Shown piece after piece: positions 1 to 12,711 of a DNA stretch of 64,000 nt (positions are counted from its first letter, which is position 1; the number at the start of each line of letters is the position of its first letter). Under the pieces are notes generated by a model. That model had not been told where the DNA came from. It saw nothing but the letters and a program-made list of their open reading frames with translations, and did no database searches. Both the position numbers and the translations under genes were made by a program. The stretch comes from Lineus longissimus (lineage: Eukaryota; Nemertea; Pilidiophora; Heteronemertea; Lineidae). Location of the stretch: NCBI RefSeq assembly GCF_910592395.1, contig NC_088314.1:12834001-12898000 (forward strand). Reading direction: 5' to 3'.

Positions 1-1658
1 GAATAAACAAAGTCTTTATATTCTTCGAGTATTTCTCTTACAAGGGTTAAAATCTATATTGCCTCTAGGGCTTTGCTTTTTGGCTCACCGTAAGGGGAGT
101 CTATACGATAGCGCTGTGTCCGTCGTCGTCGTCGTCGTCGTCGTATCCTAACAGTGGCACGTTTCTTAACTGCTAGGGCTATGAACTTGAAACTTTGTAC
201 ACAGAATGCCCTAGGTCAGCTGACCTCTGACACTGATTTTCGGTCCGATCTGATTCTCTGTTTGGCCACCAGGGGGCCAAATGTCGATATCTAAAAAGTG
301 TGATATCTCGCTTATTAGTGACTTGTTTTCGATAAAACTTTTGTTGTAGGTACTCATAGCAAATATACATCTTATATTATACGGGTTTTTAATTTGACCT
401 TGTTTTCAAGGTCACAGAGGTCATATGGCGTAAATTGGCCATTAGAGTGTAAACTATGGCACGTTTCTTAACCACTAAAGCTATGAACTTGAAACTTGGT
501 ACATATAACCCCCTATATCACATAGCCTCTGGTGCTGAATTTCAGTTTGATCTGATTCTCAACTTTGCCACCAGGGGGCCAAAAGTGGATATCTGAAAAG
601 TGTGATATCTCGCTTATAAGTGACTTGTTTTCGATAAAATTTTTATGGTAGGTACTCTTAGGAAGAATACATCACATGTCTTACGGGTTTTCAATTTGAC
701 CTACTTTTCAAGGTCACACTCACAGAGGTCATATGGCGTAAATTGGCCGTTAGAGTGTAAACTATGGCACGTTTCTTAACCAGTAAAGCTATGAACTTGA
801 AACTTGGTGCATATAACCCCCTACATCAGATAACCTTTGATGCCGAATTTTGGCCTGATCTGATTCTTTATTCGGCCACCAGGGGGCCATAATGGAAAAA
901 GGAAGAAGTGCAATATCTTGCTTATTTGAGTGAATTGTTTTCGATAAAATTTTTATGGCAGGGACTTCTAGCAAGGATACACCACATGTCCTACGATTTT
1001 TGGATTTGACCTCCTTTTCTAGGTCACAGAGGTCAAATGGCGTAAATTGGCCATTAGAGTGTAACTATGGCACGTTTCTTAACTGCTGAAGCTATGAACT
1101 TGAAAGTTGGTACATGTAACCCCCTACATCAGATAATCTCTGACACCGAATTTTGGCCTGATCTGATTCTTGATTTGGCAACCAGGGAGTCAAAACTGAA
1201 AAAGTAGGACATGCAATATCTCGCTTATTAATGACTTTTTTTCGATGAATTTTTTATTGCAGGGACTCTTAGCAATCACACGATATTGATCTTGTTGATG
1301 TCATAGACAATTATTGGTTGGATCATAAACTTATATATACTGCCCTGTCTTATTACTTGACATCAATACACATCTAAAAAAAGTCTTCATGCCTGATTGT
1401 GTTCACCATATTCACCTCTAAACTAAGCATGATCCTGCCTACTAAAAGATGTATACGGTGAGCACAATGGCCCCTGGCCGTTTCATTATATATTTCGTGA
1501 TTTTCTTGATGATATTTCTGGACGACGTCAAATTGGAAGGATTTTGTTGCGGCAAATGCGCGGATGGGTGGTCGTCGTTTGACGAACTCCATGTCTGCCG
1601 CTACTAAAACTGTCTTTACTATCAACTCACTCAGGAGCCATAATGACCGAAACTTACA
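1..1658 (-). repeat. 3' LTR of the BEL/Pao element, interrupted
   Basis: Bases 1-81 and 1488-1658 align without a gap to 6720-6968 once the intervening R element is removed. Differences are few: a G/C change near base 30 and a short insertion around 1577-1586. The LTR continues beyond the left edge of the window. Confidence 0.88.
82..1487 (-). mobile_element. Helentron-like non-autonomous element R1 in the LTR
   Basis: The insertion begins GGCTCACCGTA at 82 and ends near GGCCGTTTCATT at 1487. Just inside the left end is a CGT trinucleotide run (about 121-144). Four diverged ~300-base units follow, each with a block reading GGCACGTTTCTTAAC, a block reading CCACCAGGGGGCC (or a degraded form), and a TGACCT..AGGTCA block. 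The intact LTR at 6800/6801 is the empty site and shows the target was a T tract followed by ATATATT, with no target duplication needed. Microsatellite plus tandem core plus subterminal inverted repeats plus a T-T target is the known architecture of Helentron-associated (HINE/DINE-like) elements. The family assignment is inference. Confidence 0.75.
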
Positions 1659-2336
1659 CTCCGCCCAAATCAGCTAGCTAGCTATAGATTATTTCAAACC
1701 TCGCAGTGGAGGGAATGTCCAAATTACTCTTAATGTGCCAACTTGGCAACAATGTCCATATGAATGTTCATTTTTAAGACAAAAGTTTCAAAAAACAAAT
1801 TTTGAACACAAAGCCATAAAAATTGGCAAAAAATATTGATCAAGATGGAACGGGCATTATTTTGGCCCCTACACAGTTCCATATTCAAATACTTTATGGA
1901 ACGGGCATTATTTTTGCCCCTACACAGTTCCATACTTTATGCTGATTGTACACTAACGCGCGAAAAAGAACCATAAACCAATAAGCTCATCATCAGACGT
2001 TATCAATTTATGGTATGATGGATCCAGACAACACCACAAATTTACAACGCCCTTTCCGACATCATTGATTTATGATATCACAATGTAAGGAAGTCATTTT
2101 TGACCTTATTCCTTTATGATATGAGAATGTGAGCTATTGCCTTAAAAACAAAAGAACCACAGTTTAGAGTGGAGACGATAGCTCAAGCGTCCTATCGCAT
2201 CCTCAGTCTTGCATATTGTCCAGTGCTAGTGGACTCAAACCTAACGTATGTCCAGTGCTAGTGGACTCAAACCTAACGTCTGTCCAGTATTAGTGAACTC
2301 AAACCTAACGAATGTCGAGTGCTGGTGGACTCAAAC
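1659..2336. repeat. Pao 3' untranslated region with short tandem repeats
   Basis: No gene is seen. Two copies of a 52-base unit (TGGAACGGGCATTATTT...) lie at about 1845-1946. Four exact-period 32-base units (TGTCCAGTGCTAGTGGACTC...) run from 2217 to 2344 and just overlap the pol stop codon. The purine tract next to the LTR is at 1659-1666 (minus strand GGGCGGAG). Confidence 0.7.
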
Positions 2337-5300
2337 CTAACGAATATGAGTCTCCCGTTCTTCTGCGGCTTCCAGTAGGCAGATCTTGTTGGTTGGTCGC
2401 TTGAATGTACCAGTAGCTGTCTTTACAGAAACCTTCCTCACAATGTCATCAGCGTCGGATGGCTCCACAGCAACAATAATCCCAAGTGGGTAATGTCCCC
2501 GATGAGCTATTTTCATCTCATCGCACAACATCACCAAGTTATTCACAGCAAAGTCTCTAATTGGTGTGATGCTTTTCGTCCTCTCCTGCAGTGATGTCAA
2601 GTATTCCACTCGGAATCGTGCCCAAAATGCATTTATGAGTGCTTGCACTTGGCGATACCGATTTCTCACAATCAAGTCTCTTTCATAGAAGACTCCTGGT
2701 GGATGAGCATGAGCTGGTTCAGGGTTGAGAATTTGATTCGGCGTGATTGGTGCTGGATCTCTGGCGCTTGAGCTGATTGCACATAGAGGACGACTCTTGT
2801 ACAAATGTTCACATTCAGCTACAACTGTTGCTAGCTGATCCTCAGTTGTAACTTGTCCCTTGATTACATTCAGCAGCACTCTCTCATGGTGATCTTGATC
2901 TGTAGCTTGCTCAAATTCGAAGTCTTGCATTGATGGAGCCCTCCTCTCAGGATCAACTAGCTGAAGCAATTCTGAGTCATTTGTCACAAATTTTGCAAGT
3001 ACAAAGCCTCCTTCCTCCATCAGCTTGAAGATCTGCTCCACAATGATTCTTGCTGTCTCCCTATCGATTGACCTAATTACGTCATCAACGTAACTGTGAC
3101 GTAAGCCTGTTTTGATAACTTCTGGGTGATATTTATCAACATTGTCCGTACAGGTTCTCTGCAGTGCATAGCCGGCGTTTCCTGGTGCATGAGTTCCTCC
3201 AAAGAAGTTATGAAGAAGTTGAAACTCGGCTACCTCACCATCCAAATTGTTGTCTTCAAACCATAGATAACGACATAAGTTCAAATTGTCACTGATGAAA
3301 ACTTGATTGAACATACAATTTATGTCAGCTTGAATGGCGACTTCTCCGCCCGTGCGAAATCTCAGAAGAACTCCTAGCAGTGAGTTGATGTTATCTTCCC
3401 CGGAATATATGTGATCATTCAGACAAGATCCTTCATATCTGGCAGCTGCATCCCAGACAATCCTAAGTCTGCCCGGCTTGGCTGGGTGTAGTACATGATG
3501 AAAGGGAACATAGTTTATAACATCATCAGTCTCGCATTCCTCTTCTGGTATTCTTCTTACGTAACCCTTCCTACGGTAATCATCGAAAATGTCACAGTAT
3601 GCCTGGTATTCAGTTTTATTTTCTGCAACCACTTTTCCTGCTTTCAGTTTTTTCTTCACTGACTGTAATCTCTTGTACGCCAACTCACGGTTGTTTGGCA
3701 TCGTACTATAGGAATCTTTCAACGGAATAGGTACATAGTAATGTCCGTCACATAGATATGTTCCTTGCTCCAAGACATCCCTAGCCTTCAGATCCTCTGC
3801 AGAAATTGGTTTCTTGAAATTGTGTCTGGTTCCTGCATATTCAAATTCTGCCATCTGTATCAGTTTCTGGTTTAAATCCTCATAGCGTTTATCAACTGAG
3901 ACGAAGTTACAGTCTAGTTTCCCATGAGGAATCCCACCAAGTAAGGTCCATCCCCATTTATAGCGTACAGCAACAGGATCTCCTCGATTTGGTCCCGGCC
4001 TCCACTCAAGCTGTTGATGAGCCTCTGGTACATTGCTGCCAACTAGAACTTTGATTCTCTCAGTAGGTGCAGTTGAGATTTGAAGATCTTTTAGATGGTC
4101 ATATTTCATCCATGCTGCCTTGTCTGGTATGTGTTTCTCACCCATAGGTAGCTGATCCCAAGAGTAGACTTCATTCAACGTAATAGGCTCCTGATCTCCT
4201 TCAGCCAAGCTTTCAACAACCAGTTCAATTACTGTGCTATAGCCATCTTGAGATCCATGCAGCGTATTCAACGATATCTTCTGTTCAGCCGACTCCAAGG
4301 ACAGTTCATCGAGTAGAGACTTTTCACAAAAACATGCGCTCGAGTAAGAATCGATACCAGCCCACGTTCTTACTTCTTTTCCTGTCACTGGTGATTTGAC
4401 GATGACAGGAAATGCTGGGAAGTAGACATTATGGCCATTGGTGGCTGTGCATGCATTATCAACATCGATCTTCTTTGTCTGTTCATCAAAATGTAGGATG
4501 GTGTGATGCTTCCTGCTTGCCTTGCAACCCTTGACTTTGCATTCTTTAGGTAACGGACATTGAGACACCAAGCTGTGGGGTACTTTATCATCCAAGTTCA
4601 AACAATTGAAGCATAATCTCTGGCCTTTTATAGCTTCCATCCGCTGCTTCCATGGCTTTGACTTCAGGATATCACACTGCCAAATCTTGTGTTCACTTGA
4701 ACAACCCGAGACTGAGCATTTCAATGACGCACCATTACCATTACCATTGCTTGCACCATTACCATTACCAGTATTCTTTCTTGTGGCATTACCATTACCA
4801 TTATTCTTGTTACCATTCGACACGAAATAGGTAGACTTCGATGCACTCTGATCATGACTTGTCTTCTTGACATTGGCGCCCCCTGTGCTATTGTGAGTAT
4901 GGCTTCTCTTGTTATCAAGTAGTATCGAAAACTCCGAGTCATCTACTTGTAGAGAAATTTTCTTTACAAAGTCAACAACATCTTTGAAGCAAACTTCGCC
5001 TTTTTTCTCCCTGAGATCCGATGCTTTCTTTAGCCATCCTCTGCGATCGTGAAGTGGTAACTTTGACACCGCGTCAACTAAGTAGCTGGGATGATCCAAT
5101 GCAGTTTCCTTCCCGACACTTGAAATCGAGAGAAGAGCTGTCTCCAACAACTCCGAGTATGACCTCAACTCATGCCTTTCTCCCGGCTTGATGTCTGCAA
5201 CCTGTTTCAGCTTCCTGTGGAACTCTTGAGTGATAAGATGAGGCTGCCCAAATTGTCTATACAGTTCATTCGTTGCTTCTGCGAAAGCTTTCCCTGGTGG

Positions 5301-5810
5301 TAACATATCGTACTTTTTAATCACATCATTCGCCTTTCCAAAACAATACTTTCTCAAGTTTTGATATTTCTCACCATCATCCTGAGTCCTGGTTTCTATG
5401 TTTGCTTGGAAAGAACTTTTGAATCTTGGGTAATCTAAGGGATCACCAGAAAAACCTTTCAACTCAGGCCGAGGCAATTCTAGGCGAGTTTGCAGTAGCC
5501 TCAAATGATTTACGACTGCATGTAATCCATCCACCGCAGTGGCATTTGGCTCGCCAATATTGTCGACCGCTCCCAGTACAACAGGTCCTAGTTTTCTATC
5601 ATGGACACTTGGCCCGCCATCAGAGTTCATATTTACGAAGTTCACAGTGTCTGGTTGTTGAACCATACTGCCAGACATTTCAAGAGACGGCGCAGTGTTG
5701 ACATTTGGCCCGCCATCAGAGTTCATATTTACGAAGTTCAGTGTCTGGTTGTTGAACCATACTGCCAGACATTTCAAGAGACGGCGCAGTGTTGACATTT
5801 GGCCCGCCAT
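2337..5810 (-). pseudogene. BEL/Pao gag-pol polyprotein, RNase H and integrase core deleted
   Basis: A long open frame on the minus strand. Domains in order: repeats at the N end; a DUF1759-type gag segment (around LPRPELKGFSGDP, near 5465); an Asn-Gly-rich linker coded by a trinucleotide-like repeat (about 4735-4810); Cys/His zinc-knuckle clusters (about 4560-4720); a DUF1758 aspartic protease with WAGIDSYSSA, where IDS stands in for the usual active-site motif (near 4360); reverse transcriptase with the YVDD box (near 3085). At about 2900 the frame passes directly into the tail of an integrase (TTEDQLATVVAE, then PITPNQIL) and a DUF5641-like C-terminal domain (2345-2620). The RT thumb, RNase H, integrase zinc finger and D,D,E core are absent, although the frame stays open across the junction. 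Stop TAG is at 2337-2339. The open frame starts inside gag; the natural start is the ATG at 6640 and two small deletions break the continuity. Confidence 0.9.
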
Positions 5811-6205
5811 CAGAGTTTGTATTTACAAAGTTTACAGTAACATGGTCCGGTTGAACCATACTGCCAACCATTTCCTGAGACAGCGCAGTGTTGACATTTG
5901 GCCCGCCATCAGAGCTCGTATTTACAAAGTTTACAGTAACAGTGTCCAGTTGTTGAACCATACTGCCAACCATTTCAAGAGACGGCGCAGTGTTGACATT
6001 TGGCCCGCCATCAGTTTGTATTTACAAAGTTTACAGTAACATGGTCCGGTTGAACCATACTGCCAACCATTTCCTGAGACAGCGCAGTGTTGACATTTGG
6101 CCCGCCATCAGAGTTTGTATTTACAAAGTTTACAGTAACAGTTTCCAGTTGTTGAACCATACTGCCAACCATTTCCAGAGACGGCGCAGTCCTGACATTT
6201 GGCTC
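5600..6205 (-). repeat. Tandem coding repeats inside gag (~33 aa)
   Basis: The landmark GGCCCGCC recurs at 5611, 5707, 5801, 5900, 6002 and 6099, with a variant at 6201. Spacings are 96, 94, 99, 102, 97 and 102. In-frame spacings are multiples of three; 94 and 97 are two short and mark two 2-base deletions that break the frame. Each unit encodes roughly SDGGPNVNTAPSLEMVGSMV followed by a VNFVNTN-like end. Confidence 0.85.
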
Positions 6206-6640
6206 GTCAATCAGACCCTCCTGATTTCCCCACATGGGATCTAACCCATCAGCAGTCATGACGTTCGTTGGTACACTAGTATTCTCGAATTCAAAATCAC
6301 CTGCTCTAGAGTCCTGATCGTTGAATTCAATTTCTAGCGCCATCTGATCCTCCAACGCCCTAACCTGGATGTCGAGCAATTTCTCTTGCTCTTCGAGCTC
6401 TATTTCCTCCCTACGTCTCCTGTGTGCTGCTTCTAACTGCACTCTCTTCATTTCCAATTCAGCTTTATTTTGACGAAATTTTAGCTTAATACTTTTGTCA
6501 CTACGGTTCGAACGGAAGCTCCCATCCCCACTTGGAAGTCTCATGGCACCAAGATCCATGTTCGAATAGCGAGAGAACGGCACCCCCTGGGGATCGAAGC
6601 CCAAACTAACGTCAGTGTCTTTTACACGTGTGTTCTCCAT
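6011..6640 (-). pseudogene. BEL/Pao gag N-terminal segment
   Basis: The frame opens at an ATG (complement of 6638-6640), about 80 bases downstream of the LTR-like block, so this is the likely gag start. It encodes a charged stretch (KLKFRQNKAELEMKR, then RRRREEIELEEQEK) with heptad-like spacing that should form a coiled coil, as in many Pao gags. An acidic linker follows, then the first SDGGPNVNTA-type repeats. The frame is lost near 6010, where one repeat lacks two bases (CATCAG-TTTG against CATCAGAGTTTG in its neighbours). Confidence 0.8.
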
Positions 6641-6719
6641 ATTCTACAGCATAGATTTTTACTGTACATTTCTAAATGTTTATCGCCCTAGTAAAACACT
6701 TTTCAACGCCTTTTCTTCG

Positions 6720-6968
6720 GAATAAACAAAGTCTTTATATTCTTCCAGTATTTCTCTTACAAGGGTTAAAATCTATATTGCCTCTAGGGCTTTGCTTTTT
6801 ATATATTTCGTGATTTTCTTGATGATATTTCTGGACGACGTCAAATTGGAAGGATTTTGTTGCGGCAAATGCGCGGATGGGTGGTCGTTGTTTGACGTCC
6901 ATGTCTGCCGCTACTAAAACTGTCTTTACTATCAACTCACTCAGGAGCCATAATGACCGAAACTTACA
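6720..6968 (-). repeat. 5' LTR of the BEL/Pao element
   Basis: Matches the split LTR at 1-1658. On the minus strand it starts TGTAAGTTTCGG at 6968. Its inner edge lies somewhere in 6641-6720, because the left window edge cuts its partner. The site between 6800 and 6801 is the uninterrupted version of the R1 insertion point. Confidence 0.85.
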
Positions 6969-7148
6969 TCATCAATCTAATCCATCAATCTACTAATCCT
7001 CTAGCATCCTCTAAATACACTAATGACATAAGCCATTATGAAATTTTCTAATGCTAAGTACGACACAAATAAAGCTTTGTAGGCCTAATCAAATTATTCC
7101 AACTCTGGTTTCATCAATCATTATAGTTCTGCTTCCCATTTCAAACTC

Positions 7149-8198
7149 AATGAAATGGCCAGGGCCATTGTGCTCACCTCATGTGGAGGAAAGATGGATA
7201 AAGAGCATGGTCTTGTGTCATGTAGTGTTAGGTTTGATGTAGGGCCAAGCAATTACAATTTCCCCAAAATGGCCAATTTACAGTACATTCAACCTCTGTG
7301 ACCTTGAAAAGTAGGTCAAATCAAAGAAGACCCGGGTGACACATTGAATGGTTGTTAGAATTAGATGTACCTATGATATAAAATTGGTGCCAATCGGGCA
7401 AGTCATTACTAGGAATAATGGCATTTTGAAGAATTTAGGATTTGGCCCCCTCCCTGGAGGCCAAACGGAAAATCAGATCGCACCAAACTTCGGTACCTGA
7501 GATCACCTGACCAAGGGGTACATGTGTACTTAATTTGTGATCAATAGTCATTGCAGTTAAGAAACGTGCCATAGTTACGGCCTGACGGCGAATTTACGCC
7601 ATTTGACCTCTGTGACCTTGACAAGAAGGTCAAATTAAAAACCTGTGTGACATATACTGTATGGTGGTTAGATGTACCCATGATATCAAATTGGTGGCAA
7701 TCGGGCAAGAAGTTAAGGAATAAGCACATTTTTAAGGTTTTTGGATTTTGCCCCCTGGTGGTCAAGTGGTGAATCATATTGGACCAAACTTCGGTCCCTG
7801 AGATCACCTGACTAAGGGGTAAATGTGTACCAAACTTGGTATCAATAGTCATTGCAGTTTAGAAACGTGCCATCGTTACATCCTAACGGCTAATTTACAC
7901 CATTTGACCTCTGTGACCTTGAAAAGGAGGTCAAATCAAAAACCCGGAGGATATATGATGCACCTTTGCTAGAAGTACCTACCATATTTTTTTCAAAATT
8001 TCCCGACTACTATTAAGGGAGATATTGCATATTTTCACTTTTAACGTTTGGCCCCCTGGTGGCCAAACCATGAAACGAATCGGACCGAAACTTGGTCTCC
8101 CAGGTGTCATTACATAAGGGTACATGTGTACCAAGTTTCAACTCAATAGCTCTAACAGTTACGAAACGTGCCCTGCTAACGGACGACGGACGACGACG

Positions 8199-8233
<35 letters not shown>

Positions 8234-8284
8234 ACGACGGACGCCACGGTATGGGATAAGCTCACCTCTGCTAAGAGGTGAGCT
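7149..8284 (+). mobile_element. Helentron-like non-autonomous element R2
   Basis: Starts AATGAAATGGCCAGGGCC and ends with a hairpin, GCTCACCTCT-GCTA-AGAGGTGAGC (about 8260-8283), followed by TAAAAA. A GAC trinucleotide run (8183-8242) sits just inside the hairpin. Three ~300-base core units each contain TGACCT..AGGTCA blocks and reverse-oriented CCACCAGGGGGC blocks. GCTCACCTC near the 5' end pairs with GAGGTGAGC at the 3' end. Closely related to R3 and R7, which lie in the other orientation. Confidence 0.78.
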
Positions 8285-9379
8285 AAAAAGCATCTTTTTC
8301 TCACAATCCTCATTCAATGAACTACCTTTCAAAAACAATCTATCACACATTCTTATTGTCTCGTTAACTAAGAAAAACCGTCCTTGTTCTAAAAATGATA
8401 GTAAAGACAGTAGAGTTAAGTCCAGATTTGGCATTTGGCTCTCTCTGCAACTTAAAATATGACGTTGGCCATCGGATGGTCAGATGGCGGGCGGGCATAA
8501 ACTTCGCTCTGGTGAAAATAAAATAACCAGTGTTCCTAATCGCTACGGTTTTCATATTCGTTTCACATCGTCCCTTTAACCAACGCATTGTCCTTTTTCG
8601 TTTCGTTATCATAACATCCATCCGGTTTAACTGTTGTATGATGCAAAATATACAGCAAATCAAGTCTGTAAGATAAAATGTCGCAGTCCCAATGCATCTT
8701 TCCTTCTCTCTTTTCTCTAACAATCCATAAAAAATCTTGTGAAAATTCTGGCCATTTCATTCATTATCGGTATACAGCATGCTGTTTTTCTGTTCAAAAT
8801 AAAGTGTTAGGCTTGGCTGACACATCAAACACAAGATTTCTACCATAGCACACAATTCGATTTCTCTCTGACTCTGAGCATTCTAAGACAGATTCATCGG
8901 GGTTTACGCAAAATCGTGAAATTAAAGCTGAACTGTATGAACAAAAAACAGAAGCGTCCTAAAAAGACCACCGCCCCTAGAAATATGGTATTTTATGTGC
9001 TGGTCAAGCCAATTGAAGACTGGCTTTGTTATGGCTTGCAGTACGCTACCTGGTGCGGAAGTGGTCTATTAATTTGAAGTAAGGTAATTTTTAAGATAAA
9101 ATAGGATTTTATGACCTTTTTTACGCCTGAAATGTTGTTTTACTGCATCAAAATTGCTTTTTAAAAAAGCATTGTACCTCCTTTTCATTCAGTCCTAGCG
9201 GAAACATTGCCTATGGGTCTACACTTCACGTCCATGTTAGTCAATACGCATACTGAAAGAGGGTCTAGTAGTGAGAAATCCGAACCTCCGCATGGCCAGC
9301 ACACGGCCACACTACCCACCTGGCATAGGCCTACATGTATTCAAATTCAATGTGAATTTCTTTAACTTCATTTTTTCAG
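8285..9379. other. Non-coding interval
   Basis: No exon or repeat that I can support. It may hold the promoter or an unrecognised 5' exon of the integrase-core gene that follows. The short open frames here have no recognisable content. Confidence 0.4.
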
Positions 9380-11585
9380 GATACCTGCAGGTGTACGGTC
9401 AGGATTTCATTCTCAATGTACTTGGAGTGATCAAGTTGGCCCCCCAGCCTATGCAATTTCTCAACAACAATTGGAATTTTTGTTTGACCTCGATTTCACT
9501 GTTCCAAGGATTGCAGCTATGCTACATGTTTCTGTATCAACAGTGCGCCGCAGGTTGAGGTAAGTCATTTGCTAAAAACTCATGATATAGCATGTCTAGA
9601 GCCTAGAGGCAATAAATAATGCAGGCTACTGTGGGCTATATTATCAATACTTATTTTAGGCCATTCAACAAAAAATACATGTACTTGTCAACAGTCAGTC
9701 AACTTGATAATAGTTGGTGGGGTGGACCTTTGATAATCAATATTTGAGCCCCTAAGAACCTGACTGGGCCATCCCATCTTCGTGTTCTTTAGAGATAATG
9801 GGACTCAAAGTTTTCAGTCCTTTGTCTTGTCATACAGGTAATTGGAAATGCAAAATACCGGGTGGCCAAAAATAAACGTTTTGAACTTGGATCTCAAAAC
9901 TAATTTGAATTCTCGGGTGTCTTGAAAATTTACACAGGGAATTAACATGGATTAAATTGGCTGCTGAATGTTGTTAAAAATTACATAGTCATTGTCATAG
10001 CTAAAACTGTACATAAAAACTAAGCAGTTGCACATGTTTCAAAAAACCCAAATTAGCTTGTCTGGCGGGATATTTCCTTCTTCAAAAACCACACCCCTGA
10101 CAGCTAATATTGTGAAACGGAAATTCCTATCTGTATTTTTCTTGCTTTGCGATACTCCTTAAAGTTCTACCTTTACTTGGGCCTAAACGGGTCATGTATT
10201 ATGCCGGGTGTTCGATCCACCTTACAATGTATTGTAAGATGTTGATGGATTGAAAACTATTGTTGTCTGTTTCCCTGGTTGACTCATTTTGTTTAGTTGT
10301 CCCTGGTCGCTCGCAGAGAAAATACCTGCCGTCCTTCCATCTGTACGGCCACTTGTGAGCGCGAAATCGGTAGAAGTAAGCCAGGTATCAAATTAAAAAC
10401 ACCCGACTGAGAATATTTTTTTCATAATAGATATTTAGCTTCGTTTTCACCACTGAGGTTTGGGTGAGACAACCCAAACCGCTTGGGTTGGTGCAAAATG
10501 TGGAGTCATTTCAAAAGCATTTAAAACACCACATAAGTCGATATTTAATTTGAGATGTTTTTAGAATAGAAATTGATACCTCACTGTCGTTATTGATCGT
10601 CTCACCGAAACCGGTCGGGTGGAGCCAAAATATTGGCCAAAACCGCGGCATAGCGAGGTTTTGGTCTACATAGATTCTGATAGATTCTCTGAAACATTCT
10701 GTATTATTATATCTTTCAGATATTATTCCTTGTCATACAGATTGCGTCGTACCAGGATAAACAATACGCAACTTGATGCAGCTGTCCGCACCATCTGTTC
10801 CTTCAATCGACATCTTGGCTACAGATTAGTTCACGCTAGGCTTGTAAGCGAGAATATCTATGTTTCTCGGCAGCGAGTTAGAGATAGTATGCTTCGAGTA
10901 GACCCGACATCGGTGGCATTAAGGTGGTGTCATTCAATTAGGAGGCGTTCATACAGGGTTGCGGGACCAAATTCCCTTTGGCATATAGATGGGAACCATA
11001 AGTTGATTAGGTATGTACCATCACCAAGTCCATTAACTTTTCAATTTCCGTTCAAAAGAGAACTCTTGTAAAAACATTTTTGGTATGTATTTTGGGTGTG
11101 ACTAGAGGAAAGTTCATTTCAAAAAAGGGACTTGTTTGATTCTTGATATATAACACCTTGGCAGCCACCTTGAAATCGGTTTCTGTCAATTTAAAGTAGA
11201 ACCAGGTGAAATTAATTTTTGGTCTGAAAGTTGGGGATGACTAGAGGAAAGTTCCTTTCGAAAATTGGCTCATTCGATTCTCGATATGACAACCAGGGTG
11301 GCCATCTTGAAATCAGTTTCTATCAATTTGCACCACGCCTAATCCGTATTCCCGCACTCCCCATTTCCAAAACAGCATAGTGGATGTCACGTCCACTATC
11401 GGCATCATTCATAGACCTTTGCTGGAATAAATCATGCTATAATCGAAAAGTGTAATCCTTTACATTATATTACAATGGTGGTATCAAAATAAAAAATATT
11501 TTCATTGTGCAGTTATGAATAAAGTCCTCTAAGTCTAAACACACCTGCGTGTGGTAAAAAAACCTAAAAAGTTCTCAAACTGCTT

Positions 11586-12711
11586 TTTAGCTCACCTCTT
11601 AGCAGAGGTGAGCTTATCCCATACCGTGGCGTCCGTCGTCCGTCGTCGTCGTCGGCGTCGTCGTCGTCGTCGTCGTCCGTCGTCCGTTAGCAGGGCACGT
11701 TTCGTAACTGTTAGAGCTATTGAGTTGAAACTTGGTACACATGTACCCTTATGTAATGACACCTTGGAGACCAAGTTTCGGTCCAATTCGTTTCATAGTT
11801 TGGCCACCAGGGGGCCAAACGTTAAAAGTGAAAATATGCAATATCTCCCTTAATAGTAGTCAGGAAATTTTGAAAAAAATATGGTAGGTACTTCTAGCAA
11901 AGGTGCATCATATATCCTCCGGGTTTTTGATTTGACCTCCTTTTCAAGGTCACAAGAGGTCAAATGGTGTAAATTGGCCGTTAGGATGTAACGATGGCAC
12001 GTTTCTAAACTGCAATGACTATTGATACCAAATTTGGTACACATTCACCCCTTAGTCAGGTGATCTCAGGGACCGATGTTTGGTCCAATATGATTCACCA
12101 CTTGACCACCAGGGGGCAAAATCCAAAAACCTTAAAAATGTGATTATTCCTTTACTTCTTGCCCGATTGCCACCAATTCGATATCATGGGTACATCTAAC
12201 CACCATACAGTATATGTCACACAGGTTTTTAATTTGACCTTCTTGTCAAGGTCACAGAGGTCAAATGGCGTAAATTCGCCGTCAGGCTGTAACTATGGCA
12301 CGTTTCTTAACTGCAATGACTATTGATCACAAATTAAGTACACATGTACCCCTTGGTCAGATGATCTCAGGTACTGAAGTTTGGTGCGATCTGATTTGCC
12401 GTTTAGCCTCCAGGGAGGGGGCCAAATCCTAAGTTCTTCAAAATGCCATTATTCCTACTTGCCCGATTGGCACCAATTTTATATCATAGGTACATCTAAT
12501 TCTAACAACCATTCAATGTGTCACCCGGGTCTTCTTTGATTTGACCTACTTTTCAAGGTCACAGAGGTCGAATGTACTGTAAATTGGCCATTTTGGGGAA
12601 ATTGTAATTGCTTGGACCTACATCAAACCTAACACTACATGACACAATACCATGCTCTTTATCCATCTTTCCTCCACGTGAGGTGAGCACAATGGCCCTG
12701 GCCATTTCATT
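11586..12711 (-). mobile_element. Helentron-like non-autonomous element R3 in intron 2
   Basis: Begins with the hairpin GCTCACCTCTTAGCAGAGGTGAGC region after a T tract, followed by a GTC trinucleotide run (11633-11690) and three core units with CCACCAGGGGGC and TGACCT..AGGTCA blocks. It ends GAGGTGAGCACAATGGCCC then CATTTCATT. Nearly the reverse complement of R2 and very close to R7. Confidence 0.78.

Larger units (their letters stand above)
1..6968 (-). mobile_element. BEL/Pao LTR retrotransposon, internally deleted
   Basis: A minus-strand BEL/Pao element. The LTR nearest gag (6720-6968) matches two blocks at 1-81 and 1488-1658, which are the distal LTR split by an R element. On the minus strand both LTRs begin TGTAAGTTTCGG. 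The distal LTR is preceded by a purine run (complement of 1659-1666) that fits a polypurine tract. Between them lie a gag with internal repeats and a pol reduced to protease, reverse transcriptase and the integrase tail. The two LTRs are nearly identical over the shared 249 bases, so insertion was fairly recent, but the copy cannot be autonomous because RNase H and the integrase core are missing. The distal end of the element lies left of the window, so target duplication cannot be checked. Confidence 0.9.

Noticed and set aside
8159-8434. Poly-Ser or poly-Arg ORFs near 8.2, 11.6 and 45.2 kb
   Set aside because: Translations of the CGT/GAC trinucleotide runs in R elements.
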